Source of the DNA: Negativicutes bacterium
Lineage (GTDB): Bacteria; Bacillota_C; Negativicutes; Sporomusales_B; JARLHX01
Length of the DNA: 64,000 bases
Direction: 5' to 3'
Assembly: GCA_031292015.1 (NCBI GenBank)
Contig: JARLHY010000114.1
Location: forward strand, 22,455 to 86,454
A program made the translations under genes and the position numbers. Below are positions 40,255 to 47,749 of the stretch, piece after piece (the stretch's first letter is position 1; every line of letters begins with the position of its first letter). The notes under the pieces were generated by a model that was not told the DNA's origin, did not search any database, and was given only the letters and a program-made list of their open reading frames with translations.

Positions 40255-41199
40255 ATGGACTTTTTCAGTTCATTGCAAAGTATATTAAGTATTGTGATCA
40301 TGATCTGCCTGGGGTATGGCCTGACCAAGAAAGGCTGGTTCAACGAACAAACGGCAAAAACCTTCGCCACGGTGGTCACCAACGTTGCCCTGCCGGCCTA
40401 TATGGTCTGGAACCTGACCGGAACTTTTGACAAAGCAAAACTGCTCAGCCTGGAAGACGGGCTGATTATTCCCTTTGCGTCGATGCTGGCCTGCTTCGCC
40501 ATCGGTTATTTCGTATCCAAGGTAATCCGGGTTTCACCCGACCGGCAGGGCACCTTCCGCTGTATGTTTTTCCTGTCCAACACCATTTTTATCGGCCTGC
40601 CTGTCAATCTGGCCCTGTTCGGCGATAAGAGCATGCCGTATGTGCTGCTTTATTATATGGCCAACACTTGCCTGTTCTGGACGCTGGGGGTATATACCAT
40701 CAGCCGGGACGGCCTTGCTCCGCAGCCCAGTTTCCTTAGCTTCCGGACGATCCAGAAGACCTTCTCTCCGCCCCTGATCGGTTTCATGGTCGGAGTGCTG
40801 CTGGTACTGCTGGACCTGAAACTCCCTGCCCCGATCACCGACACCTGCCGCTATCTCGGTAATCTCACGACTCCTTTGTCGATGCTGTTCATCGGAATAT
40901 CGCTGAGCGGAGTGGCGCTGGACGAAATCAAAATCGGCAAGGACATGATCGCCCTGGTTCTGGGACGCTTTGTCATCGCACCGCTGGTGGTCTTCCTGCT
41001 CGCCATCGTCTTGCCCATCCCTGTATTGATGAAAGAAGTCTTCATTGTTCAGTCGGCTATGCCGGTGGTGACCCAGGTGTCGATCATCGCCAAGACCTAC
41101 AACGCGGACCACAGGTACGCCGCGGTCATGACGGCAGTCACGACAATCTTTGCCATGACGACGATTCCGATGTATATTGCCCTGTTCCGCGGCTGGTAG
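40255..41199 (+). CDS. AEC-family carrier (auxin efflux carrier family)
   Basis: The 314-residue membrane protein has about ten helices in two five-helix halves. It has the family start IMICLGYGLTKKGWFNEQTA and ending segment VQSAMPVVTQVSIIAKTYNA. Bacterial AEC proteins move dicarboxylates such as malate or other organic acids (for example MleP). A GAGGAGG site precedes the ATG at 40255. It is in the LysR-divergent unit, and the regulator's similarity to carboxylate-type LTTRs agrees with an organic-acid substrate; this is inference. Confidence 0.9.
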   Translation: MDFFSSLQSILSIVIMICLGYGLTKKGWFNEQTAKTFATVVTNVALPAYMVWNLTGTFDKAKLLSLEDGLIIPFASMLACFAIGYFVSKVIRVSPDRQGTFRCMFFLSNTIFIGLPVNLALFGDKSMPYVLLYYMANTCLFWTLGVYTISRDGLAPQPSFLSFRTIQKTFSPPLIGFMVGVLLVLLDLKLPAPITDTCRYLGNLTTPLSMLFIGISLSGVALDEIKIGKDMIALVLGRFVIAPLVVFLLAIVLPIPVLMKEVFIVQSAMPVVTQVSIIAKTYNADHRYAAVMTAVTTIFAMTTIPMYIALFRGW

Positions 41200-41259
41200 T
41201 CCAGGACGTTGATAAGCCCCCATCTGCTTTGCACCCGTGAAGGGCAGGCCTACTTTTCT

Positions 41260-41607
41260 CTATTCCTTTACTTCACTGAAATGAATGATGGTCACAAGAT
41301 CGTCGATATTGAGCTTCTTTTCATAAATATCCTCGAACAGTTCGATCAGCTCCTCGACCGAGGTCAGTTCCGGATTCTGATGGTTGAGGTCGGCCTTGGT
41401 GAGGTCGGAAAACCTTTTGATCAGCGTCCGGTCGATGATCGCCTGATACAGTTTCTTCTTGGGGCCGAATTTTTTTCCGAAGGTGATCCAGACAATCGAG
41501 TTTTCCGAATAGATGCCGCTTATGTCTCCCGGCCGGATGGTGGCGGTTTTCTGCCTCGCGGTCAGCAGCTTCTCGTTGTGCGGTGAAATGAAGTTTAGAG
41601 CATACAT
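41260..41607 (-). CDS. ASCH-like (PUA-fold) domain protein
   Basis: This 115-residue protein looks like an ASCH/PUA-fold protein from the N-terminal ARQKTATIRPGD (compare the family's K-T-A/S-x-R signature) and the later GKKFGPKKKLYQAIIDRTLI. ASCH proteins bind RNA or nucleosides; the assignment is by eye. It is acidic at the C-terminus. The ATG at 41607 has GGAGG nine bases upstream; an ATG at 41613 is three bases from the same site. It stands alone between convergent and divergent neighbours. Confidence 0.7.
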   Translation of the reverse strand: MYALNFISPHNEKLLTARQKTATIRPGDISGIYSENSIVWITFGKKFGPKKKLYQAIIDRTLIKRFSDLTKADLNHQNPELTSVEELIELFEDIYEKKLNIDDLVTIIHFSEVKE

Positions 41608-41755
41608 GGTCATTTTCCTCCTTGTTGCCTGTCATACCTAAATTATAGAATAAAACCGGCCTGATTGCCATTCCTCAAAATCGCCGCAGCCGCCGAAAAT
41701 ATTTGCCGCAAAATTGCTGACCGGTCTTGACAGCAGCAAGCGTCGAATATATAAT

Positions 41756-41773
41756 TATCTTAAATTAAAGATA
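41756..41773. promoter_or_regulatory. MhqR-like operator TATCTT-N6-AAGATA (MarR promoter)
   Basis: TATCTT (41756-41761) and AAGATA (41768-41773) are separated by six bases. The same arms and spacing recur at 42275-42292. The pattern resembles the Bacillus MhqR box (TATCT...AGATA) as I recall it. Confidence 0.75.
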
Positions 41774-41806
41774 TTTAAAATTAAAGTTCTTTTAATAGGA
41801 GAATGT

Positions 41807-42262
41807 ATGGATATTCAAAAAGACACCGCCGAATCCTCCAGTGCCCTGAAGCTATTCGTGGTGCTGGTCAAGGCTTATCAAGCCATCCAGGAAATTGACT
41901 ACCGCGATATCCGCGGCTACGGGTTTAACCCGACGGAATTCGCCGTTCTCGATCTTTTATACCATAAAGGGCCACATCCCCTCCAGCAGATCGGGGGAAA
42001 GATCCTCATCACCAGCGGCAGTATTACTTACGTCATCGACAAACTGGAGAAAAAAGGTCTGATCATCCGTCAGCCCTGCGAGAAGGACCGCCGGGTCATC
42101 TACGCCGTCCTCACCGCCAGCGGGCAGGAGACAATGAAGCTTATTTTCCCCCGACACGCCGAGGTCTTATGTAAGGCCCTGGCTGGCCTGAGCCCTGAGG
42201 AGCAGGAAGCCGCCACCCAGCTGTTGAAAAAAATGGGTCTGTACGCTCAGCAATTGGAGTAA
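41807..42262 (+). CDS. MarR-family regulator (MhqR-like)
   Basis: The 151-residue winged-helix protein has the HTH and wing GPHPLQQIGGKILITSGSIT, YVIDKLEKKGLIIRQPCEKD and RRVIYAVLTASGQE. The RDIRGYGFNPTEFAVLDLLY segment is common in the MhqR/YkvE branch that responds to quinones and electrophiles. The ATG at 41807 has AGGAG five bases upstream; a longer frame runs through the operator. Matching operators at its own promoter and before the desulforedoxin-DoxX genes imply control of both; MhqR-type repressors control DoxX genes in Bacillus. Confidence 0.88.
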   Translation: MDIQKDTAESSSALKLFVVLVKAYQAIQEIDYRDIRGYGFNPTEFAVLDLLYHKGPHPLQQIGGKILITSGSITYVIDKLEKKGLIIRQPCEKDRRVIYAVLTASGQETMKLIFPRHAEVLCKALAGLSPEEQEAATQLLKKMGLYAQQLE

Positions 42263-42274
42263 ATTTTACGGATT

Positions 42275-42292
42275 TATCTTGATTTAAAGATA
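42275..42292. promoter_or_regulatory. MhqR-like operator TATCTT-N6-AAGATA (desulforedoxin-DoxX promoter)
   Basis: TATCTT (42275-42280), GATTTA, AAGATA (42287-42292), in the gap between the MarR stop and the desulforedoxin gene, matches the site at 41756-41773 in arms and spacing. Confidence 0.75.
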
Positions 42293-42327
42293 CTTTATTT
42301 TGAAGGAATTGGAAGGAGGTGTCAAAG

Positions 42328-42444
42328 ATGGCACAGCTTGGCGAAAAATTCGTCTGCCCGCTCTGCGGCAACGAAGTAACCGTAACCAAGGCCGGCGGCA
42401 ACCCCGAGATTCACTGCTGCGGTCAGGCGATGAAAAAGGCGTAA
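42328..42444 (+). CDS. Desulforedoxin (38 residues)
   Basis: The short frame encodes MAQLGEKFVCPLCGNEVTVT then KAGGNPEIHCCGQAMKKA. The four cysteines (10, 13, 30, 31) in CxxC plus CC spacing are exactly those of desulforedoxin and of the N-terminal domain of desulfoferrodoxin, which bind an Fe(SCys)4 centre. Length matches desulforedoxin (about 37). A strong GGAAGGAGG site precedes the ATG. It follows an MhqR-like operator and lies before the DoxX gene, consistent with redox or electrophile stress defence in an anaerobe. Confidence 0.92.
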   Translation: MAQLGEKFVCPLCGNEVTVTKAGGNPEIHCCGQAMKKA

Positions 42445-42458
42445 TACTGAGCTGCGAA

Positions 42459-42489
42459 GGCAACAGGGTCGACTGCCGTCCCTGTTGCC
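42459..42489 (+). other. Intercistronic hairpin between desulforedoxin and DoxX genes
   Basis: GGCAACAGGG (42459-42468) pairs perfectly with CCCTGTTGCC (42480-42489). No T-run follows, so it more likely protects or attenuates the transcript than ends it. Confidence 0.6.
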
Positions 42490-42533
42490 TCCCAAGGCCG
42501 AAAATCAGCAAATAACACAAAGGGGATACGAAC

Positions 42534-42959
42534 ATGTTATTCACCGGTTTAGATAGATATCGCGACGAGGGTTTATTACTGCTGCGCGTTGGCATTGGTC
42601 TCATGTTCCTGTACCACGGGGCTCCGAAAATCTTCGGCGGCATCGAAACCTGGACCAAACTCGGGGCGGCGACCAAATTCATCGGCATTGATTTTGCGCC
42701 GACTTTCTTCGGTCTTATGGCAGCCCTGGCCGAATTCGGCGGCGGTTTGCTGCTGATCCTGGGACTATTGCTGCGCCCGGCCTGTGTCTTTTTGGTCATC
42801 AACCTGACGGTGGCCGCGGCGCTGAAGTTCGGCACCGGGGCCGGACTAGCCGGGGCCTCGCAGGCCATCGAGCTTGGCATCGTCTTTTTGAGCCTGATTT
42901 TGATCGGGCCAGGCAAGTACAGCCTCGACGCAAAGCTGGCTGCCGCGAAAGGCTGGTAG
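42534..42959 (+). CDS. DoxX-family membrane protein
   Basis: The 141-residue protein has four hydrophobic helices in the DoxX pattern: LLLLRVGIGLMFLYHGAPKI, then ALAEFGGGLLLILGLLLRP, and a last helix with ELGIVFLSLILIGPGKYSLD. MhqP and CatD of Bacillus, also DoxX proteins, act in quinone/catechol detoxification. The AAAGGGG site precedes the ATG. It shares an operator with the MarR gene and probably a transcript with the desulforedoxin gene. Confidence 0.9.
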   Translation: MLFTGLDRYRDEGLLLLRVGIGLMFLYHGAPKIFGGIETWTKLGAATKFIGIDFAPTFFGLMAALAEFGGGLLLILGLLLRPACVFLVINLTVAAALKFGTGAGLAGASQAIELGIVFLSLILIGPGKYSLDAKLAAAKGW

Positions 42960-43022
42960 TCGAAGAAAATTGCTCCCGGCATTTGCCGAAAGCAGTGGCT
43001 GACGCTATGGCCCAAAGCTCGG

Positions 43023-43061
43023 CGGCAACTTGAAGCTTACCGCAACAGCTTCAAGTTGCCG
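43023..43061. terminator. Terminator between DoxX and DUF2000 genes
   Basis: CGGCAACTTGAAGCT (43023-43037) pairs perfectly with AGCTTCAAGTTGCCG (43047-43061), then GTTATTTTG on the plus side. It overlaps the stop codon of the convergent DUF2000 gene. Confidence 0.75.
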
Positions 43062-43444
43062 GTTATTTTGCTCACCATTTTTGCCGGACCGCACAGACAG
43101 ACGCCGTGGTAGTAAATTTCCGCGCTGTCGAGACCGGACATCATTTGGGTATAGGTGTCATAGTCCAGGCAGCGCTGGGCAATTTCGCTGAAGTCCACTA
43201 CGCTGACAGCTGCGTATTCCGGGGCGAACAGATTGTCCCGCAGCGATTTTATCTGGTCCCTGCTGCCGGCCAGAACCGGGACGGTCCTTGCCGTAATGCC
43301 GGGATGGAGGTTGCCGTCCGCGTCTTTGATATCACCGCCCACAATGTCCTCCCGGCCCCTTCCCAGACTTATCCCCAGAACCGCCGCGGTGTTGGCGATC
43401 AGTCCCGGCGGCAATTCGCTGTTGATTACCATGACGATCTTCAT
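43037..43444 (-). CDS. DUF2000-family protein
   Basis: The 135-residue protein matches DUF2000 by eye: MKIVMVINSELPPGLIANTA, AAVLGISLGRGREDIVGGDI, and TVPVLAGSRDQIKSLRDNLF. The fold is thought to be peptidyl-tRNA hydrolase II-like; the function is unknown. GGAGG lies ten bases before the ATG. Its terminal codons form part of a terminator stem. It is a single-gene unit. Confidence 0.85.
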   Translation of the reverse strand: MKIVMVINSELPPGLIANTAAVLGISLGRGREDIVGGDIKDADGNLHPGITARTVPVLAGSRDQIKSLRDNLFAPEYAAVSVVDFSEIAQRCLDYDTYTQMMSGLDSAEIYYHGVCLCGPAKMVSKITGNLKLLR

Positions 43445-43496
43445 AACAGGATGTCCTCCTTGTTTTTACTCATCATAACAAGCCGGCTCCCGCGGT

Positions 43497-43547
43497 GTAT
43501 TGTAAAAAATTGACGACTCTTTGGAGTCGTCAATTTTTTTACAATAC
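43497..43547. terminator. Long perfect hairpin, terminator of the AraC gene
   Basis: A 23-bp stem (43497-43519 with 43524-43547, one T bulged) has the core TTGACGACTC/GAGTCGTCAA and a TTTG loop. The gap 43445-43694 holds this hairpin and the short repeat copy, with no gene. Confidence 0.75.
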
Positions 43548-43569
43548 AGTCTGCTGATAAGAAGAATGG

Positions 43570-43693
43570 AGGCTGTTCAAAAAGGTCAAGATGCCAGGCG
43601 GCCGCGAGGAAGCGCGCGCAGACAGTACACGGGGAGTACGGCAAGCGCACTCCCGGAGCACCAACGACGCAGATTGGCCTTTTTCAACAAGCT
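43570..43693. repeat. Dispersed terminal-inverted-repeat element, short copy (124 bp)
   Basis: The ends are AGGCTGTTCAAAAAGG and CCTTTTTCAACAAGCT. The core, GCGAGGAAGCGCGCGCAGAC followed by AGTAC, then GTACGGCAAGCGC and CTCCCGGAGCACCAA, and the CGACGCAGATTGG end block, match the 245-bp copy at 8829-9073. Like that copy, it ends within two bases of the stop codon of a minus-strand gene. No coding frame is present. Confidence 0.8.
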
Positions 43694-43694
43694 G

Positions 43695-44492
43695 CTACTG
43701 CAGTTTTTGATAGCGGTCCGGCGTCACGCCGGTATGACCTTTGAATACCTTGATAAAATGGCTTTGATCGTAAAAACCTGTTTCCTGGGCAATGTCGGCC
43801 ACCGGCCGGGATTTCTTCAGTTCTTTTTTGGCATAATTGATTCTCAGCAGAACCTGATAGGTATGGGGCGGAACCTTGAAGGCCTCCTTGAAGGAACGGA
43901 TGATCCTGAATTTACCCATTCCGGACAGCTCTTCCAGCTCATCCAGGGTGATTCTTTCACGAAACTGGCTCCGCAGATAGTCGGCCACCAGCCGTAGTCG
44001 GGGTTCTTCCTTTCGGCAGGGAATATTGTTCGGTTTCCCGGCTGCCGGGACCAGCTGCGCCAGGACCGCCATGATCCTTGATTCCTTTTCCAGGGGAGTC
44101 GCCGCACCGGTCAGGCTTTCCAGCATCCCGTCCACCGCCCGGTAAGCCGGCTGCGCCGACAAGTCCCTGACCAGCGGGCTCCGCAGGTCGCCGGCCGCCT
44201 CGTCCATGAACCGCCAGACCCAGCCGGGCTGGAGAAAAAGCATTTTATATTTCCACTGCCGGGCCTCCTGCGGCGTGCAGGCGTGCACAACATCAGGCGG
44301 AATGGCTACCAGGCTGCCGGGGGTAACGGTGGCAAGCTGCCTGCCTTCGCACCAAAATGAGCTTTCACCCAGATCGACAATCCCCAGGGAATATTCTTCA
44401 TGAGCGTGCTTTTTGTAACATAGATCGCTGCTGTCACACAGCTTGAGTTCAAAAAACGGCAGGTCCCTGTCGCGGTAATATTGCACACTCAT
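43695..44492 (-). CDS. AraC-family regulator with cupin domain
   Basis: The 265-residue protein has an N-terminal AraC-type cupin (about 20-95, with KKHAHEEYSLGIVDLGESSF). The C-terminal double HTH (about 165-262) has ITLDELEELSGMGKFRIIRS and VADIAQETGFYDQSHFIKVF. AraC proteins of this kind usually activate a neighbouring catabolic or export gene on binding a small ligand. The nearest gene in the same direction upstream is the alcohol dehydrogenase; no dedicated divergent target is present. The start at 44492 has a GA-rich site. Confidence 0.92.
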   Translation of the reverse strand: MSVQYYRDRDLPFFELKLCDSSDLCYKKHAHEEYSLGIVDLGESSFWCEGRQLATVTPGSLVAIPPDVVHACTPQEARQWKYKMLFLQPGWVWRFMDEAAGDLRSPLVRDLSAQPAYRAVDGMLESLTGAATPLEKESRIMAVLAQLVPAAGKPNNIPCRKEEPRLRLVADYLRSQFRERITLDELEELSGMGKFRIIRSFKEAFKVPPHTYQVLLRINYAKKELKKSRPVADIAQETGFYDQSHFIKVFKGHTGVTPDRYQKLQ

Positions 44493-44573
44493 CGGTGATC
44501 GCCCCCCCTCGGAACTGCGGTTTCAGCAGCCCCGTTTCTTATTATATCGTGATTTGGCCGGCATTCCTTTGGC

Positions 44574-45659
44574 TCAAGGCATGACGATGACCGGCTTGAC
44601 CGTGACCCCGTTTTGGGCGTCGGCCACGGCCTGATTGATCTCAGCCAGGGGGTAAACGCGGATCAGGCGGTCGAAAGGAAATTCGCCGGCGGCATAAAGC
44701 TCCAGCAGGCGGGGGATGAAGACGCCCGGCACGCTGTCGCCTTCGACGATTCCGGTTATCGTCAGGCTCCTCAGGTGAGCCTTTTCCACGCCGGTCAACG
44801 CGGGATAGGCGCTGACATAAGCCAGCTTTCCTCCGGCCGCCAGCGACTGCACGGCCTGAAGACCGACCGCCGCATGGCCCGACGCTTCAAGAGCGTAAGC
44901 GACTCCGCCGCCGGCGATCCGTCTGATTTCTGTCGCGACATCGACTTTACCGGGATTCAGGACATGGGTTGCTCCCAATTCCTGCGCCAGGGTCAGCCGG
45001 TGGTCACGGACGTCGGTGACGACAATCACGCCGCAGCCGGCGACTCTCGCCGCCATCACTGCGCTGAGGCCGACCGCGCCGGCGCCGAAGACAGCGATGG
45101 ACGAACCGGCTTCAGCCCGGAAATGATTAAGAACGGTGCCGGCGCCGGTCTGAACGCCACAGCCCAGAGGACCGAGCAGCTTCAGATCCAGCCGGCGGTC
45201 GACCTTGACAATATTATTCCGGTTGACCACGGCGCGGGTCCCGAAGGAAGCCTGGCCAAAAAGCACAGCCAGATCGCGGCCGTGCTGATGGAGCCTGGTC
45301 GACCCGTCGGCCATTCTGCCGCCGAAATTCAGTTCGCCGTACCGGTCGCAGTCGAACGGCGCCCCGCTCAGGCAAGGGGGACACTCGCCGCAGAAGGCGT
45401 AGCCCAGGACGACATGATCGCCTGGATGCACGTCGTTCACACCGGGCCCGACCTCTTCCACGATACCGGCCCCTTCGTGTCCCAAAACCGCGGGCAGAGG
45501 AAAAAAATACTCCTGATGCTGGATATGAATATCGGTGGAACAAATCCCTGAGGCGACGATCCTGACCAGCATTTCGCCGGTCTTCGGTTCGTCGAGAGTC
45601 ACCGGTTCGATCTTGAAAGCTTCGCCTTTGCGGTGCAGCACCGCCGCCTGAACTTCCAT
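44574..45659 (-). CDS. Zinc-dependent alcohol dehydrogenase (MDR)
   Basis: The 361-residue medium-chain dehydrogenase has the catalytic zinc ligands in SGICSTDIH (Cys) and GHEGAG (His/Glu). The structural zinc site is CGECPPCLSGAPFDC. The Rossmann motif GAGAVG is followed by an acidic residue in TDVRD, so NAD is the likely cofactor. The overall look is that of the benzyl/aryl or geraniol dehydrogenase branch (QTGAGTVLNHFRAEAG). GGGGGAGGGG precedes the ATG. Substrate unknown. It lies 94 bases after the TIM-barrel gene. Confidence 0.92.
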   Translation of the reverse strand: MEVQAAVLHRKGEAFKIEPVTLDEPKTGEMLVRIVASGICSTDIHIQHQEYFFPLPAVLGHEGAGIVEEVGPGVNDVHPGDHVVLGYAFCGECPPCLSGAPFDCDRYGELNFGGRMADGSTRLHQHGRDLAVLFGQASFGTRAVVNRNNIVKVDRRLDLKLLGPLGCGVQTGAGTVLNHFRAEAGSSIAVFGAGAVGLSAVMAARVAGCGVIVVTDVRDHRLTLAQELGATHVLNPGKVDVATEIRRIAGGGVAYALEASGHAAVGLQAVQSLAAGGKLAYVSAYPALTGVEKAHLRSLTITGIVEGDSVPGVFIPRLLELYAAGEFPFDRLIRVYPLAEINQAVADAQNGVTVKPVIVMP

Positions 45660-45753
45660 CCCAGACCCCTCCCCCGGATTAACATCTTCCTGATTGCAGA
45701 TTTAGCCGGCCAGCCGCCAGGTTCCTGCCTGCGGCGGTCCGCTCTCCCGGCAG

Positions 45754-46653
45754 CTACAAGCTTTCATAGGTGTGCTTCAGGAACAGGGCATCCCACTGCA
45801 CCAACGGACCTTCGCAGATGACGCAGCCGCAGACCTGGTAGTCCTTCAGGGCCTGAAGACAGGCCGTATAGTTAAAGTCGCTTTCCCGGACCGGCAGATG
45901 ATTTTTCTCACCTTTGGGGCTGTATGCGATCCCGCCCATATGGATATGCAGATCATCCAGGGCGGCCCGCCCCAGCTTGTCCAGCACCAGCTGCAGGACG
46001 GCGGCAAAATCGGCATAATCTTTGAGGCTGCCGTTGTTTCTGGCGTGGATATGGGCGAAGTCGATGCACAATTTGCAGGCAGGAATCTGGCTGCACAGAG
46101 CCACCAATTCTTCGATAGCGCCGAATTGGGTCGGTTTTCCGGTGGTTTCCAGCCGGTAGTCGACCCCCTGCCAGGGAAGTCGGGCCAACTGCTCACCAAT
46201 CGCGGCGTAGGCCACCTGCGGCGGATCCTTCAGATAAAAGCCGGGATGAAAAATCAGGCTTCTGCCGCCCACTTTGGCCAGCGCCTCCGCCGCGGCGAGG
46301 ATTCTGTCCACCGACTGCCGCCGCTTTTCCGGCTCGGCGGCATTGAGATTGATGTAGTAGGAACCGTGAGCCGACAGGTAAAAATCATTTTCCAGCTTGG
46401 CGGCGCTGATTGCGTCTTTGTTCTTGTCGGTGACATTGACCGACTGGACGAAAAGGAGCTCCATGGCGTCAAGCCCGAAAGCCTTCAGGTATCTGATCCC
46501 GGATGCATAATTAAATTTCTGTTTGCCTTCACCGAGGGGAAGGCCGGATACCCCGAACAACAACCTGTCGATGGTAATCTGCCTCTTTAGTTTAGATTTT
46601 ATTGTCTTTATTATGATATAGCTTGTCCAGACTTGGCGCAAGATTTTATCCAT
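45754..46653 (-). CDS. TIM-barrel protein, endonuclease IV/xylose isomerase-like
   Basis: The protein (299 residues as drawn) shows the AP-endonuclease-2 type barrel. Supporting features are LLFGVSGLPLG, FYLSAHGSYYINL and SLIFHPGFYL (metal His), DYRLETTGKPTQFGAIEELV (metal Glu), KLCIDFAHIHARN (Asp/His) and DDLHIHMGG. It resembles archaeal-type endonuclease IV homologues, but the fold is shared with sugar isomerases. The start is uncertain: family alignment favours a start near 46563-46578 with AAAGAGG upstream but only ATT, ATC or TTG codons; the ATG at 46653 is the first conventional one past the terminator. Confidence 0.72.
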   Translation of the reverse strand: MDKILRQVWTSYIIIKTIKSKLKRQITIDRLLFGVSGLPLGEGKQKFNYASGIRYLKAFGLDAMELLFVQSVNVTDKNKDAISAAKLENDFYLSAHGSYYINLNAAEPEKRRQSVDRILAAAEALAKVGGRSLIFHPGFYLKDPPQVAYAAIGEQLARLPWQGVDYRLETTGKPTQFGAIEELVALCSQIPACKLCIDFAHIHARNNGSLKDYADFAAVLQLVLDKLGRAALDDLHIHMGGIAYSPKGEKNHLPVRESDFNYTACLQALKDYQVCGCVICEGPLVQWDALFLKHTYESL

Positions 46654-46680
46654 AGCCCGTGCTTTCCGGCGCCCTGCCAT

Positions 46681-46714
46681 AAAAAAACCGGTCCCTCCGC
46701 CAGCGGAGGGACCG
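46681..46714 (-). terminator. Terminator of the BKACE gene
   Basis: CGGTCCCTCCGC (46689-46700) pairs with GCGGAGGGACCG (46703-46714). On the minus strand it is followed by TTTTTTT. It is 19 bases past the BKACE stop codon. Confidence 0.9.
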
Positions 46715-46732
46715 TTATCGGTTTTGCGTATT

Positions 46733-47659
46733 TTAGTAACCGACCATGTCAATACCCTTCAGGCCTAGAATCTGCCTGGCCTCATCCGGGGTGGCGGGTT
46801 CGCGGCCCAATTCGCGGGCGATGCGGATGACTTTCTCCACCTGCTGCGCGCTGGAGGTGGCCATCTTGCCTTTTTCCAGATACAGGTTGTCTTCCAGTCC
46901 CACCCGGACGTTTCCGCCGAGCAGGAGGGCTTCGGTGCACAGGGCCATCTGACTGCGCCCGGCGGCGGCCACCGACCATGTGAAGTTTTTCAGGGTCTGC
47001 TCGGCGGTGCGCACCAGGTAGTGAAGATTGTCGAAGGCAGCCGGGGCCCCGCCGAGAATTCCCAGCACGAACTGGACATAGACGGGGGCCTTCAGATTCC
47101 CGCGCTCAATCAGGGTGGCAACGTTGTTGATCATGCCGAGGTCGTAGACTTCAAGCTCCGGCTTGGTCCCGTTGTCGTTGAAGAACTGGCAGAACTCGCG
47201 CATCGTCTTGAAAGTGTTGGGGAAGATAAGGTCTTCGGTCATGCCCAGGTACTGGTCTTCCCACTCGAATTTGGTCGGGCGTTTTTTGTGTTCGAGGATT
47301 TGGAACAGAGCGAAATTCATCGAGCCGGCGTTGAAGGAAGCCAGCTCCGGTTTGAAGGTCGGCACGACCTTGACCCGGTCCTCCGCCGACATGCCAAGGG
47401 CTCCGCCGGTGGTGAGGCAGAGGATGATGGGGCAGCGGCGCTTCACTTCGGTGACGATTTGGCGGAAAAGATTCATATCGCTGATGGGTTTGCCGGTCTG
47501 CGGATCGCGGACATGGATGTGGGCGACGGCGCCGCCGGCCTCATAGACCCGCACCGCCTCGTCGGCGATCTGCTGGGGAGTGATGGGCAGGTGGTCGCTC
47601 ATGAACGGGGTGTGGATGGCGCCAGTTAGCGCGGCGGTGACGATTACCTTGTCAGACAT
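46733..47659 (-). CDS. BKACE-family beta-keto acid cleavage enzyme (DUF849)
   Basis: The 308-residue zinc TIM-barrel enzyme condenses a beta-keto acid with acetyl-CoA and cleaves it to acetoacetate and a new CoA ester (the Kce reaction of lysine fermentation is the type case). The signatures are the metal motif VAHIHVRD, the substrate region SFNAGSMNFA and the end-of-barrel NVRVGLEDNLYLEKG. Family members act on many beta-keto acids; the actual substrate is unknown. AGGAGG precedes the ATG. It lies 90 bases downstream of the sugar-acid dehydratase gene. Confidence 0.92.
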   Translation of the reverse strand: MSDKVIVTAALTGAIHTPFMSDHLPITPQQIADEAVRVYEAGGAVAHIHVRDPQTGKPISDMNLFRQIVTEVKRRCPIILCLTTGGALGMSAEDRVKVVPTFKPELASFNAGSMNFALFQILEHKKRPTKFEWEDQYLGMTEDLIFPNTFKTMREFCQFFNDNGTKPELEVYDLGMINNVATLIERGNLKAPVYVQFVLGILGGAPAAFDNLHYLVRTAEQTLKNFTWSVAAAGRSQMALCTEALLLGGNVRVGLEDNLYLEKGKMATSSAQQVEKVIRIARELGREPATPDEARQILGLKGIDMVGY

Positions 47660-47694
47660 GGGTTAATCCTCCTTATTGGCAAATATTCTCGGAA

Positions 47695-47717
47695 AGGCGC
47701 CCCGTTGACGGGCGCCT
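47695..47717 (-). terminator. Hairpin between dehydratase and BKACE genes
   Basis: AGGCGCCCCG (47695-47704) pairs with CGGGCGCCT (47709-47717), one C bulged. There is no clean U-run after it on the minus strand (CTTTCCGAG), so it may only partly stop transcripts. Confidence 0.55.
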
Positions 47718-47749
47718 CCAGCTTTACTTCACCCGGTCAGCCGGGCCCG

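Noticed and set aside
45714..45738. GC-rich dyad CCGCCAGG...CCTGCGGCGG as terminator of the TIM-barrel gene
   Set aside because: Pairing is imperfect and no U-run follows on the minus strand, so I did not list it as a terminator.
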